From Siphonodentalium dalli (Eukaryota > Mollusca > Scaphopoda > Gadilida > Siphonodentaliidae): a stretch of DNA of 64,000 bases. Shown here piece by piece: positions 1-11,635 of the stretch. A model generated the notes under the pieces. That model was not told the DNA's origin, did no database searches, and saw nothing but the letters and a program-made list of their open reading frames with translations. The position numbers and the translations under genes were made by a program. The stretch spans positions 186,096,716-186,160,715 of the forward strand of contig CP136066.1 in NCBI GenBank assembly GCA_032622095.1, read 5' to 3'. How positions within the stretch are numbered: the stretch's first letter is position 1; each line of letters starts with the position of its first letter.

Positions 1-598
1 GCTGGTTTTTGGGTTTCACCGTTTAAGAGTGTTCTGCTCGTGGTGTAGTTGTACATATACTATCTACGTTATTATACGACATTTGCAGTCGACAACCGAG
101 CCACGCATAGTAATGTGCCAGATAATTTATTATGCCAATTAGTGGCTATAATGTAATTAAATTAGCTGATATTTATCAATGACGCCAACAGAAATATGGT
201 TATCTTTCGTGTGATTCTGATCGTTTCAGCAATATTTGGCATTGAACACATGCGAGCTACACCTAATTAAGTTGTCCTGATAACTTTCAATGATGTCTGT
301 GGGTCCTGCTGAATTGTTGTGATGCTGGTTAATCCAAACGATTTGAGAAAGGCCAGTGTAATATTTACGAAGAACATATCTATTTTAAAATATTTAAAAT
401 ATATAGATATATATCAATCATGGTCCGTTTGCAATAACTAACACACCCATTATTAAAATATTTTATAACCAATTTCTGTTAATCAGATTTGGTTCTTCAC
501 ACTGCCTTTGGTTCTGAAGACAAAACTTGGATCGGATATGGATCGGTGCTTCACACTGAAGAACCCACGAAGAACCGAAAATAAAACGTGTTTTGGCA

Positions 599-753
599 AT
601 AAGCGAGATCACTGAATCGAATTCTATGATATTCTTGAATATTCAAAACTCCATATATGGAATGGTACTCCAGAACTTTGATATGTAGCACTTAAACCGC
701 GGAATAGGGACTGGATGGATCCAATATGGTAGCGACTCAGTGATCTCGCTTAT
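599..753. repeat. Short foldback element with 17-bp inverted ends
   Basis: ATAAGCGAGATCACTGA at the left matches TCAGTGATCTCGCTTAT at the right as a perfect inverted repeat, with about 120 bp of unrelated sequence between. Looks like a MITE; no clear target duplication. Confidence 0.5.
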
Positions 754-1908
754 CAAGGCACATGTTATGTCACACAAAATACGCCATCTTGTTTGATATA
801 GTTGTTTCTGTCCACATATTTTATATAGATCCGATGATTTTGAAGGACAACGTTAATATAGCTGACAGTACAATTATTACTATAAGCATATAATATTTAT
901 TATATGCATTTATCAGCTCTCAATTTCCCACGTATAGCCGTTCCTCTTTATGTTTCTACTGCAGAGTTGTTGGCCTCACCTATATCCCCCCCCCCTGAAC
1001 ACAATCAAACAGCTCTCAAATGGACCGCCGCTGAATATGACCACCTTTTTACTGAATGTCTCCGTAATTTAGTCAAAATAATCACCCCCCCCCCCCCTTT
1101 CCATTACATCTGGATACTCATTTCGAAATGCTATCCTAATATCGCGTGGCCCCTGTTACTCAAATTAAATACCAATCGATATCTAATCGTGAACCCCGAT
1201 GCGATATTGGTTTATATCTAATCCTTGGCGTATTGGCTGATATAACATAAGCGAATCCGATAAACGATAAACGCAGTGGGAATCGTTATCAAGCGGGTCA
1301 CGACATTTTGTCGTTTCATCGAAAAATGTCAGCATAGCCCATGATATATAATCATGGTTTATATACAGGTTTATACATAATTTAAATAATTACAACATAT
1401 CGCTATACTCCCGTGTTGTCGACTCTCGGCCTTTCATGTCTAATCGTCTCTCTCCAACAAGCGGGTGAAGTATCATGGAATAACTGAGATGCAACGTCCC
1501 TGTCCAACATTTCATATTATATATCTGTGGAAATATTGGCCTAAATTTGAGCCACATGTGCTACAACGCACCCCCCCCCCCCCCTCCCCGCCCCTTTGAA
1601 TTTAGATTTTTTAAACGTGTTTTTGCTATATAGGTTTAATTGGATTCATCACGTCGTTTTCTATTAGCCGCTGTCATGTCATGGTGTCATTGTTTTGTCT
1701 GGGGGAAAGACCACACACACAAACGGCTAATTTTATCGGTAAATCGCCCCACTGCATGCATGCACGGGGTGTCAAACATTATTTTCAGATTACGTATGAG
1801 GGTGTTTGTGTGTGTGGGGGGGGGGGGGGTAAACAGGATCAAAAAGCTATTTTTCCACAGCTCAAAACAAAAACTCTTCCATCAACAATTTTTGTCCTTA
1901 ACACTTAA

Positions 1909-1975
1909 AGGGAGAGTGTGCACTAAATCCATCCATTTATGGGATCATCTCATTTTATACTCAACAGAATACGAC
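1909..1975 (+). mobile_element. Left-end fragment of TTAA-flanked MITE
   Basis: After TTAA at 1905-1908 the sequence runs AGGGAGAGTGTGCACTAAAT and then continues similar to the left ends of the MITEs at 35282 and 39161, including ACTCAACAGAATA. Similarity stops near 1975 and no right end follows, so this is a truncated copy. Confidence 0.55.
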
Positions 1976-2059
1976 ACTCCCACAGCATGTAGAAATTCCG
2001 ACCCTGTAAATAATCTGACATATTTGTGCCAGATATACGAATTAGATTATCGTCCTTTT

Positions 2060-2192
2060 ATATACGTGGACCAAAGATCCTCGCTGATCGGAATTCGAAT
2101 CACCATCGACGTCGCCATCGCTGGATAGCCTAAAATTGACTGGCCTAATGTCATAATGTGCCATACAGCTTACCAACTGAGCCACCGGGGGA
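2060..2192 (-). mobile_element. tRNA-derived SINE head (partial)
   Basis: On the minus strand, TGGCTCAGTTGG (2173-2184) is a good RNA polymerase III A box and GATTCGAATTC (2091-2101) a near-consensus B box, spaced about 70 bp apart. The sequence between does not fold as a tRNA in any way I can see, so this is a SINE head and not a tRNA gene. Body and tail are not clear. Confidence 0.55.
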
Positions 2193-2261
2193 GGTTTGTC
2201 CCAGTGTTCTCACGTTGTGGGTATAATCTTTGGATGAGACCTAGTTACAATTGTCACTTAC

Positions 2262-2594
2262 CCGGCACTAAGTCGCCGAATCCCACCGTTGTCATAGTTA
2301 CTACACAATAATACACGGAGTCAAGGAAGTTCCAATTTTCAACTTCCATAAATATTATGGACGGAACTATTATCAGAATGGCAATCCAGAATCCAATTAA
2401 AAACGTGTGTCGAATGATTGACTCGACTGTGTCGTAATGGGCGGAGCATCGTTTCTTTTTTATGGTGTCACATAATCCCGCCAATTTCTCGCCGATTCCT
2501 GCGAGAAGAATTCCAGTTAACGGGATTCCAACAAGAGCGTAGAATATGAAGAACAGTTTCCCTCCATCAGTGGACGGTGCAATGTGGCCGTACC
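2262..2594 (-). CDS. K2P potassium channel, TREK/TRAAK-like, exon 3 (P1 filter, M2, M3, P2 filter)
   Basis: Exon 3 follows acceptor TTTCAG and encodes residues 102-212. In order: end of filter 1 (GYGHIAPSTDGGK); M2 (about 116-138, FFIFYALVGIPLTGILLAG); a basic cytosolic loop with IKKKRC; M3 (about 162-185); pore helix 2 (ENWNFLDSVYYCVVTM); and filter 2 TTVGFGD (203-209). TxGYG first and TxGFG second, with the cap cysteine, is the TREK/TRAAK arrangement. The exon ends CCGG before the strong donor GTAAGT in phase 1. M4 and the regulatory C-terminal tail are missing: I searched positions 1-2261 on the minus strand for a YKPxVWxW-type M4 exon and did not see one, so it probably lies beyond the left edge. 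The gene is therefore partial here, not broken. Confidence 0.93.
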
Positions 2595-3132
2595 CTGAAA
2601 TTCAAAGATAATTATGTTCGTGAACAGCCATTACATGCATGTTTAATAATAGCCAGGACCCAGTTACGAGTCGACGAGTCTTGCTAAGAGTATAATATTG
2701 ACACAAAGAGATATTAATGGCGCGAAAAGTCACGTGATTTATTGGCGGGAAGGATATACATCAAAATTAGTAGATTGATCGTGTATGAAGACCATGCAGC
2801 CTATATAACTGCATTGCTATGACGCTGATATGGGCGGTGGATATGGTCAATTATCTTCACAAGTGAATATCACTCACTCAATTGCCGAATAATGCATCTC
2901 ACGGTACGTACAATGCAAACATCTGAATCGAACGATGTGCTCCTGCATGTAGATGCAAGGATCGCGTGACTTATATATATATATATGTGACGCATTCGTT
3001 GGTCACGGCACGTCACGAGTAGGCGGACGTGTAACTGAACATGGCTGGTACTATGAAATGTCAAATTATTCAATATATATACAGAGGAGGGTGGTGTGGG
3101 ATATGATAAGGAGGTATATATTATATACCAAC
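2595..3132 (-). other. Intron 2 of the K2P gene
   Basis: 538 bp, donor GTTGGT at the exon 2 side and acceptor TTTCAG at the exon 3 side. Contains a short (TA)n run near 2972-2988. No other feature seen. Confidence 0.8.
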
Positions 3133-3294
3133 CTACGGTGGTGACCACAGTAACTGCGAAGAACGTAGACCCTGGGAAATTCCAGTGTTTAACGTGGCGT
3201 TCTCTTTCTTGAAACTCGACGCCAAGCTCGTAAGCATGCCTCAGGTCGCTAATGAATCTGTCCAGCTGTTCTGTCGTCACGCATGAGTAGTTCA
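3133..3294 (-). CDS. K2P potassium channel, TREK/TRAAK-like, exon 2 (cap and first pore helix)
   Basis: Exon 2 begins after acceptor TTTCAG and encodes residues 48-101: NYSCVTTEQLDRFISDL, then the rest of the cap, then the first pore helix (HWNFPGSTFFAVTVVTTV). Cys52 in NYSC aligns with the cap cysteine that makes the inter-subunit disulfide in TWIK/TREK channels, and N49-Y-S is an N-glycosylation sequon. The exon stops after the first base of the filter glycine codon (GTA G), so the TTVG-YG filter is split between exons 2 and 3. The donor is GTTGGT, weaker than consensus, but it is the only position giving TTVGYGH with exon 3. Phase 1 at both ends. Without splicing the frame runs on into intron 2 and looks like a 141-residue ORF; that extension is not real. 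Confidence 0.88.
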
Positions 3295-3339
3295 CTGAAA
3301 TTAGATCGATCCAATATATAATTTAGGCAAAATATATTA

Positions 3340-4355
3340 ATTTTGTGATATCAATAATTCTGATGAAAAGACTATTTATTGATATCACAAAATGCATTTA
3401 GTGATATCATAAAATATTTATTGATATAAAATGAATTTATTAAATCACAAAATCGATGATATAAATAAATGCTTTCTGTTTTGCGATATCATATATTCGA
3501 TTTCATGATATCTTAAATTCATTTATGATTACTAATTCTAATTGTGATATCACTAAATACTAGTTATTTTATTATATCACTTATTCGATTTTATGATATC
3601 ACTAATTCACGGACTCACCGGCGCCGTTCTTATATTTATTACATATTTAGTGATATCAATAATTCATGTTATGATATCACTAAATGAATATATGATATAA
3701 AAAAATCGAATATCTGATATCACAAAATGATTATAAAATAACACTAATTCAAATGAATGATATAATAAAATCGAATTATTGATATCACAAAATAGTAAAT
3801 ATTTAGTATTATCAATAATTCGATTTTGTTATATCATAACATGTTGGGGAATTAGTGATATCACAAAATGATTTTAGGATATCACAAAATGGAATTATTT
3901 ATATCATAAATAATTTTTTTGATATCACACAATCGAATATATGATATCACAAAATAAGTAAGTATTTAGTGATGTCAATAATTCGATTTTGTGATATCAT
4001 AAAATGCTATCACACCATGTGGAGGGAATAGTAGTCCAGCTATACCATTTCTATTTTCTGATATCACAAAATGAATTAACGATATCACAAATTTAATGTT
4101 ATGATATCAGAAAATGAAATTATGAATCACAAAATAGAATTAGTGATATCACTAACTGCCTACTGGTTTGTGATATCAATAATTCGATTTTGTAATACCA
4201 AAAAATGAATTCATGATATCACAAATTGGAATTAGTGATATCTTAAAATCACTTTGTTGTATCATAAAATATTGAATATTTATCATATATTAGATTCTGT
4301 GATATCATATATTCATTTTGTGATATCACAAAATAAATTTGTTATCGATATCACA
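3340..4355. repeat. Degenerate array of dyad GATATC motifs, about 1 kb
   Basis: Dozens of copies of a roughly 20-bp unit centred on GATATC. The best copies read TTTTGTGATATCACAAAA, a perfect dyad, joined by spacers of the type TGAATTA or TCGAATA. Units occur in both senses because the core is self-complementary. One short non-repeat stretch near 3617-3640 contains GGACTCACCGGCGCCGTTC. The array starts within 50 bp of the exon 2 acceptor. Confidence 0.85.
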
Positions 4356-4357
4356 TA

Positions 4358-5057
4358 ATGGCTGCGGACACACGTACCACAGTAGCTACGGCATAGTAGG
4401 TGTGACAATTTATTGTGGTGAAGTTTGGTGACAATTGGTCCTCACAATTAATATGCCACAGCTAGCCATGTCGCCCGCTGCATATTCGCACAATGTGTCT
4501 TCTAAAGTTCGTTATGATCAGCCTTTTTCTTGTTTTGGTCCTTGTGTATATTGTTCGCTTTGTTTATTCCATATACTTTCTCTCAGCTGCATTTCCCCCA
4601 ACAGTTCCGACACAGCTTCACCAGCCCACATGATAATGTTAGCGGAATTATACGTAGAACTAAACGTCGCAAAATTAAAAACGCAATTAGAAAACTGTCT
4701 TATATTACGCATAAAATTAATATAAGTAGTGAAATCATATCAATAAAATACTATACGTGCATGATATGTGAGTGAATGAGGGATTACCATGCACGGTCAA
4801 ACACAATTCTGGACGATCGATCGTGCAATTATATATATCGCAGAGAATACAATGTAGCAAAACGTAATGAGCAGAGATCAACCTTGTTGAAACGCAATGG
4901 GTTAATTGGTGCAGTCAACTCATTGTGCGGAAACTCAGCGGGCAACATGGCTTGCTATGGCACAGAAGTATTGTCACACAATTGTCACCAAACTCCACCA
5001 TATAAATTGTAATACCTACTATGCCATCGCTACAGTTGTACGTGTGTCCGCAGCCAA
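4358..5057. mobile_element. Non-autonomous DNA transposon with long inverted ends, TA-flanked (copy 1)
   Basis: Ends are TGGCTGCGGACACACGTACC-like and their reverse complement, with inverted similarity reaching about 70-100 bp inward (CATAGTAGGTGTGACAATTT against its mirror near 5010). TA lies directly outside both ends (4356-4357 and 5058-5059). The interior shares with the copy at 7278 a stretch beginning ACACAATTCTGGACGATC. It has no transposase; the frames inside are chance. Confidence 0.75.
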
Positions 5058-5231
5058 TAGGTAATAAATAGAAGAACGGCGCCCCATATGTATATGCATT
5101 CGACCATTGCAAACTTAATGTGTCTTCAAACGATATTATCATAAACATGAACATGGGGAAAATGCATATGAAGATCCAAGCAGTAACAGTGAAATATGGT
5201 AATATTCACTCAAAATGGTAGCATCTTATAT

Positions 5232-5835
5232 ATATAAACTAGATTAAACAGGCTCCCTTCGGGAATCTTTATTCAGCGTCGAGGAGGGCTTCGGTCCCTT
5301 CACAAAGGGACATGAGACACGCACCTGACAGACACATCCTACTCTTTTATTATATAGATAATATTTATGCAACTTCAATATATCCACGCGAAAATAGGTT
5401 CGTGTTGGACCTAAATATTAACATTGGTTCATTTTGGACTTATTTGATTATGGAATAAGCCCATTGTGGACTTATACCAGTTTTCCCGTTGGATGGCGCT
5501 GGCCTTAGTGTAAACACATAATATAAAGAGCCTACACCCGGTGTTGCAACATATCCTCGTGTAAATAGCTTCATATTGGACCTAAATATTCACATATTGG
5601 ACCTATTTGATTCTGAGATAGGCCCACAGCTAGCTTATTTTATTTATATATTTTTTGTATTTAATTAAATCAAAATTTAGAAAAATTAACACCGTTATAA
5701 CCTGCACCAGCTACTCCGAGACTGGCCGAGTCACCACAACACAATTTGTTTGATATCGGTCCAGCAGTATGGGAGAAAAATCCGGACAGACAGATAGAAA
5801 GGCATATCCTACTCTTATATTGTTCAAAGAATTAA
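5232..5835. repeat. Dispersed repeat fragment, same family as 22.4-23.1 kb
   Basis: Starts CAGGCTCCCTTCGGGA, passes ACAAAGGGACATGAGAC and two blocks with TTGGACCTAAATATT, then AACACCGTTATAACCTGCACC, and ends near GGAGAAAAATCCGGACAGAC. Each block recurs in inverted order at 22.57-23.11 kb. The closing AGTAGGAT-type motif also occurs at 15.56 kb. Confidence 0.65.
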
Positions 5836-6934
5836 AGGTACTCAATCCGATTAGACGCTCCTAAATTACTATTTCTTTAGCTTTGGGGATAGAAAATATT
5901 TGATTCGAGTCGAGGAAACCACCTATCAAAGCTCAGAGTGATTAGATATCGATTTCTGAAATCTATTATTTTTCGGAGATGTGGGCCACAAGTTGGCAGA
6001 ACCACGTGCTCAAAGCGGACAAATTGCGGGTGTAAGATGGATAACTCTAAAATCAAGTGGTTATTACTGTTAACAGTAATCACTTGATTTTAGAGTTATC
6101 CATCTTACACCAACAATTTGTCAATAACAGGACCAGCGGGAGTCTTAGGACCAGCGGGAGTCTTAGACAGTGTCGTCCGCCTCCTAAAAGTGATTTTTCC
6201 TATAGTGTTTTTGAAACGTGTCTCTTTGTGGTGTCATTCTTTTGGTATGATTTTTTACTAAATAACGGGTATGTTAGAGTTACATTTCTTTGAATTTTAC
6301 AATCGAAACATATTCGCATGCGATGCTGAGTCACGCGGGACACGGCAAACTAAATCGCGCGCAAATTGGCTTGCGATTTTTCAGCATCCCACCCCATTTG
6401 GCATGCGATAGCGTTTGTACTAGGTGGTTTTATGCTGATAAATGTTGTGTTGTGTTGTGTTGCGCGAATACCAACTTTCCGTGCAAGCATCAGCAGAAAA
6501 CAAATGTGTGTGATGGACGAGTGAATGTGATACGAAACTCGTCGCTGAAAATTTTACCAGCGTAACATGTCGTATTTTCATTATAAACCAGGTTCAGTTA
6601 CATGTGCGTGTGATGGTGTTGCTATTGTCAATGAAAGTAGCACGGGCTAAGTTCATATATCTATTTGAAAGTGGTTAATTTCCCCTTAGAACGTCATCCG
6701 ATATACCATTTGATGACAACAAACGCGCCCTTTAAGGTATTTCATAAAAACTAAAATCTTGCATTTCCACATCTATTTACTGCACAAAAACCAGGAGCAT
6801 AAAAATACCCAGACACATTCCATAATTTCTAGACCCCACCAAAATCTACCCGTTGAGGGAATTTTCCATCAAAGATAATCAGCAGCCAGATTTTTGTGTA
6901 TGCTAACTCTATATAATTGGTTGCTTGTAATATA
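5836..6934. other. Non-coding intron stretch
   Basis: No supported gene. Contains the foldback at 6032-6108 and a tandem doublet of AGGACCAGCGGGAGTCTT near 6129-6166. The frame at 6290-6565 lacks any recognisable domain. Confidence 0.5.
6032..6108. repeat. Palindrome with roughly 30-bp arms
   Basis: GGTGTAAGATGGATAACTCT and the following bases up to ATCAAGTG are mirrored exactly on the right side; the centre ATTACTGTTAACAGTAAT is itself palindromic. Confidence 0.8.
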
Positions 6935-7952
6935 CAGTACCAGTCAGAAGAAGTGGTATATCGGGGCGCACCTTTATTGCGATATTGAGCGCGCTTCATT
7001 TCGAAAAAGGCGCGATTATGGCGCAATACCAAAAATCTGTCGCGCTTATTATTGCGATATTGAGCGCAAAATATTACGATATTAAGCGCGCAAAATTTCA
7101 TACAGACCCGATTGTGTTATATTTATATTAGATAAATGTTGTGCATATATAGTGTTCATATAGTGTACATATAGCATTTACGACTATAAGTATATACAAA
7201 TCTAGAACGCTGTCTCTATTTATGCAATAAATATTAAGCGCGAAATATTGCGATATTAAGCGCAAAATATTGCAATAATGTCTGCGGACACACGTACCAC
7301 AGTAGCGATGGCATAGTAGGTGTGACAATTTATTATGGTGGAGTTTGGTGACAATTGTTGTCATAATTAATATGCCATATCAAGCCATGTCGCCATCTGC
7401 AAATTCGCACAATGAGTCTATCACGCTCTACCAGCGACGGTCGATCTCTCAAGGATATATCTACCCTAATGTCAGTCGATGTTGATCTTTACTCAACACG
7501 CAGTGTTATATTTTGCATGCTAACACACAAGTCCACTTGATAACTTAATGAATAACCCATCTCAACAGCCATGATTGTTCTTACTAATGAAATTAATATA
7601 AGTAGATAAACATGCATGCATTGATATAATATAAAAAACGTACCACAATAATTTGCCACCAGGCCACGATCAAACACAATTCTGGACGATCTATCGTGCA
7701 ATTATATATATCGTAGTGAATACAATTTAGCAAAACGTAATGAGTAGAGATCAACCTTGGTGAAAAGCAATGGTTAATTGGTCCAGTCGACCAATAAATT
7801 GTCACACCTACTATGCCATCGCTACTGTGATACGTGTGTCCGCAGCCAATATCGCAAGCGGCGCGCTTATAAGCATTTCCACTTGCAATATTATTGCGAT
7901 ATTGGGCGCAAAAATAGCGCGCTTAATATACCACTTCTTTTGACTGGTACTA
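6935..7952. mobile_element. Tc1/mariner-type MITE, interrupted by a second element
   Basis: The left end CAGTACCAGTCAGAAGAAGT and right end, read inward as TAGTACCAGTCAAAAGAAGT, form terminal inverted repeats flanked by TA (6933-6934 and 7953-7954). CAGTxCCAGTCA next to TA is a familiar Tc1/mariner terminus. The interior is made of GCGATATTAAGCGCGCAAAA-like subrepeats in both senses. The element at 7278-7849 is inserted in the middle. There is no transposase frame. Confidence 0.75.
7278..7849. mobile_element. Non-autonomous DNA transposon, TA-flanked (copy 2), nested
   Basis: Second copy of the family at 4358-5057, with the same CTGCGGACACACGTACCACA ends in inverted orientation and TA on both sides (7276-7277, 7850-7851). 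It is shorter (572 bp against 700) and its interior is partly different. It sits inside the MITE 6935-7952 and so inserted later. Confidence 0.75.
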
Positions 7953-8957
7953 TACCTGTGTCGCCAACACCTTGTAATCTTGTCACACGACAAACGAGAT
8001 TATACGCTGTCACTGACTTTTCACTCTTTGGCGTCTGGTCTATAAGCTTTTCCACGCTATGTCATTTGACTCTTCTCGACAGATGCATCTCTTTAGCAAC
8101 TTCACAGCGATAAACGCCACACGTGCATGTAACTGAACTTGGTCATTATCATTTTATTTTTTTGTATCTTTTGGTTAATCTCGGTAATACTCACATTAAA
8201 ATATAACGCATTGAAATCCGTCAATATAAATGTTATCTCAAACGATTGGCAGGCTGAAATTGAACCGTTATGTCGTATTGCTCGGCGTGATTTAATATTC
8301 TCTTTTGAAGCTGGTCTCAAGGGGTATACATTGAATGGATGCGATTCGGCTGTCGCCCGCGACGGCATGCATCCGGCACATAATACTATACGGTTTAATA
8401 TTGCTAATTGTATATGGGCGGATATATGATTGAACTATGATATACACCTGGGAATAAGTTGCGTTATATCACTAAAAAAAATAAAAGTGTATAGGAATTT
8501 ACCTTGTTTGTGTATAAGTTATTATTATTATTGCAGTTTGACAGTTTGACTATAGAGTTAGTACTGCTTTGTTAATGTCGCAGAAGCTATCCCGACAGAA
8601 ATCAAGCAGGTTTTCGCCATCACGAGCACGTGATCACATTCAGTATATATAAAGGTGCACGCTATATAGTTATCTTTCCCAAGGTCCTAATTAACAATCC
8701 AACTCTCAGTTCCTGCGTTATTGCGATTGTCTTGTCAATCAACTATCTTGCAGAGATCATAAACTCGTTTGTTTCAAGCAAAACTATAGCTTTACATGTG
8801 AGAAGTTTCCGTGATTACCATAAAATCAATAACAGATGTTAATGGTGTCGTTCAGTGCATGTATTTTTGCAAATTAGTATCTGCACATAACTGTGTGCGC
8901 CACAAATTGGAAATGTAAAATGGAGAATCAACCCTTGTTAAATTGTTGGACAAAATT
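7953..8957. other. Non-coding intron stretch
   Basis: Overlapping frames occur on both strands at 8102-8429, but neither has a recognisable motif. I see no repeat structure here. Confidence 0.4.
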
Positions 8958-10140
8958 GACATAACATAACATAACATTTTTATTGACATAATACACCCAC
9001 GCGGGGCAGTTGTCATAATACAGATAATTTAAACACAAGTCAAGACAATTTCATAATCAAGGTTATATAACATGTATTTGTAACTCAACACTATATTCTC
9101 AATTATTTGCGGAAAACTGCCGAACCATGTTACAGATCAGATTGCATATGCTCGGGTGTTCAGCCTTCATGAGGAATATGAATTTTTCAATTTCATCAAA
9201 GTTTATGAAAATTGGTTGGTGAACTCCTATTTCAGTGAAAACTCTCTTCCGCAAATGGTTATGTTTTTCACATCTCATTATAAAGTGTTATTCCGTTTCA
9301 ATTTCATTTGCTTCACATTTTTTACATATGCGTTTCTCGTAAGGTATTTTTGGCTGAGCGTGTCGCCCAACCTCTACCTGCAACTTATGATTGCTTACTC
9401 TAAGCTTACTGAAACACGATCTCGTATAAAAATTAGTAATTTGGAGTAAGTATGGTTCAATTTCATATTGTTCTTTGAAACAACGATACGTTCTTAATTT
9501 ATTCATACCATTTTTCTTGTTGTCATCGAATATTTCGTTTTTGAACGTTAGAATATGAACGCATTTTAATTCTTCCCGGACTTTATTGAGATATTCCAGC
9601 GATAGGTTATTCTCTAAATCGCTTATTTTTGGCATGTGAAGTGCTTCTGCCAAAAACGGTGGAATTATATATTCCTCGCATATTTCGGCAGAATTCTGAA
9701 GTAACATATTCGGTTTTCTTTCAGACAGTTTAAGCATATATCTTACAGCATTCATTATCGCATCATGGCTATCGGAAATCTGCCCAATTCTGCTCTTGTC
9801 GCGTGATTAGACGCCATTCTATTTAAACCCAACACTGATTTACAAAATTTAACATGTGTAATTTCACATGGAATAGATTCGAGCTTGTTAATATTAATAT
9901 ACGATGCCCATATTTCGCAACCATATATAGAACGATATGTTTTATCAGCTTGTCAAATAGTTTACACCAAATGCTTACTGAGAAAATTTCATGTTTGCGC
10001 AAGGATGACATTAAACTATACATTGCTTTTAACCCTTTGTTGTTAACATCTATCTGGGCTTTGCAAAATTTTCCATTCGCACAAAATTTAATACCATAAT
10101 AGGTATATTCCTTAACTGTTTCCAACGGAGTGTTGCTTAA
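8958..10140 (-). pseudogene. 5'-truncated, frameshifted non-LTR retrotransposon (LINE), reverse-transcriptase C-terminal part
   Basis: The minus strand encodes the end of a LINE ORF2-type protein. From 10125 leftward: EYTYYGIKFCANGKFCKAQ and NKGLKAMYSLMSSL, as in the region after the polymerase core of CR1/jockey-type elements. Then, in another frame from 9755, a segment ending in RVSNHKLQVEVGRH and a short Cys pair (CKKCEANEIE). A further frameshift near 9285 continues EHFIMRCEKHNHLRKR and runs to a TGA near 9105. The 3' UTR carries AATAAA and a (TTATG)n tail at 8961-8977, typical of CR1/L2-like elements that end in a short repeat. Everything upstream of the thumb region is missing at 10140. 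At least two frameshifts make it dead. The LINE clade is inferred from pattern only. Confidence 0.8.
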
Positions 10141-10142
10141 AA

Positions 10143-10217
10143 TTGCTCACCTGTGCATGTGTAGCATGTTGTAAAATGTTACATTTTACAACATGCTACA
10201 CATGCACAGGTGAGCAA
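10143..10217. repeat. Perfect 75-bp palindrome at the end of a 3-kb repeat
   Basis: 37-bp arms (TTGCTCACCTGTGCATGTGT inward) with a single T at 10180 between them, no mismatches. The right arm (10181-10217) is the end of the repeat that follows; the left arm is an extra inverted copy that the sister repeat at 25.4 kb lacks. Confidence 0.95.
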
Positions 10218-11635
10218 CTTCGGTCTGACATAGTTACGTCCAATTCATCTATTCGGTGGGTGGGCTTGTTGGAGGTTTGAGGTAGCTCTTTAAAATATGG
10301 GAAAACGCTCTTAAAAACGCTTTTAAGGTAGCTTCTTTAAAAAAGAGCTATCACTTCTTCAGAAAACGCTCTTAAAACACACATTAGTCGTGCCAGCAGA
10401 CGGATATATATCTGATCTCAAGCTATAAAGATCAGATCTTGTTAGCGCTGCCAGGGCCTAACATTTTAATCAGATTTATGCTGGTAGCGCATAACATTGT
10501 AATGATCGGGTGCTATATTAGTCCCACTTTTGATCGTAAAAAGTTCCGAATATCACCTTGCGAGCATTAAGTTTTATGTCTATCGATAAACTATAAATCT
10601 GCAGCCAGGCATATGTTGTTGGTTATCAACAGTTTCAATTATGAACCGGAAGTGCTTGAACATTTTAACGAGTTAATTTAGAACACAAACTGATGACGGG
10701 GAACGCTATAAGCTTTCTCTAATTACTCAATTTATTAGGTACTTTATTAGATAGTCGTGAGTTATGTACAATTTGTTCATATGGAGATCAACACAATTCC
10801 AAGTATATTTATCTCGGAAAAAGGGCTAGTCTAGGGGTAGTCTAGCTATATACCCCCCCCCCCCCCCACGCCACTGCGTTACTGTTTGGGGAACATGCAG
10901 CAATGATCATGGCGAATAAACTCATGTGCATTGTATTGGTTACAAACACATTATTTTGTATTTTGTCCGCGGGCAGTAGTATTAACCCTTTTATACTAAA
11001 TACTCATGAATGCGTATACTGAGCGTGGGGTCCATGGCGCAAACACTTGTATACGAAGCTTGGCTAAAGAGTAATTTACATGGGGGGGGGGGGTAGATAG
11101 AAGGTCCCCATTGGGAGGGTGTCCACCTTGGAATTCCCCCTTGAACCAGACCATCTACAATAATAGCAGAATTCCATGCATTTAATTGCACCCATCCCAC
11201 CCATTGGGTTGGAACTTGGTACCTCAAGCTTTCAACTTTTGGAAAATTCCAGCCTGACAACCCTGACCAAAATTATGACCAAAAGTAGAAACATAAATTC
11301 AAATTCAAATTCAATTTATTTGGTATAAATTCCGGTTATCGAATATAAGACTGCTGTTCGTCTAAAACAACAAATGTCCTACTAATACTTGTTGGAAAAT
11401 CAAACAATGAGAACAATTCCAAACCTATAATTCATCCGGTGTAAAATTTCCAACTAATGTATGTTGTGTCTGGCATGAAATTTCCAATTGTTGAACATTT
11501 TACCAAAATTTGGGGTTAGACCCCCCCCCCCCCCAAAAAAACCCTGTCGACACGTCCCTGTGAGTAAAATATATATAGCACTGAGACGGATATAATAATA
11601 GTGGGCAAACAGCGTGATGATGGTTACACCATCGT

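Larger units (their letters stand above)
1..2261. other. Presumed intron 3 of the K2P gene, non-coding
   Basis: No supported coding exon. Holds a small foldback (599-753), three C or G homopolymers of 13-14 bases (1085-1097, 1571-1584, 1816-1829), the left end of a TTAA-type MITE (from 1909) and a tRNA-derived SINE head (2060-2192). The 162-residue frame at 1640-2128 runs across the homopolymer, MITE and SINE and is not a gene. Confidence 0.6.

Noticed and set aside
1640-2128. 162-residue plus-strand frame
   Set aside because: Spans a G homopolymer, a MITE end and a minus-strand SINE head; no domain.
1-2261. Exon carrying M4 of the channel
   Set aside because: Searched the minus strand for a YKPxVWxW-like segment and a suitable splice pair; none seen.
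2870-3132. C-terminal extension of the exon 2 frame
   Set aside because: Read-through into intron 2 after the filter codon; exon 3 continues the channel precisely when the donor at 3132 is used.
8102-8429. Overlapping frames on both strands
   Set aside because: No motif, no splice or codon evidence on either strand.
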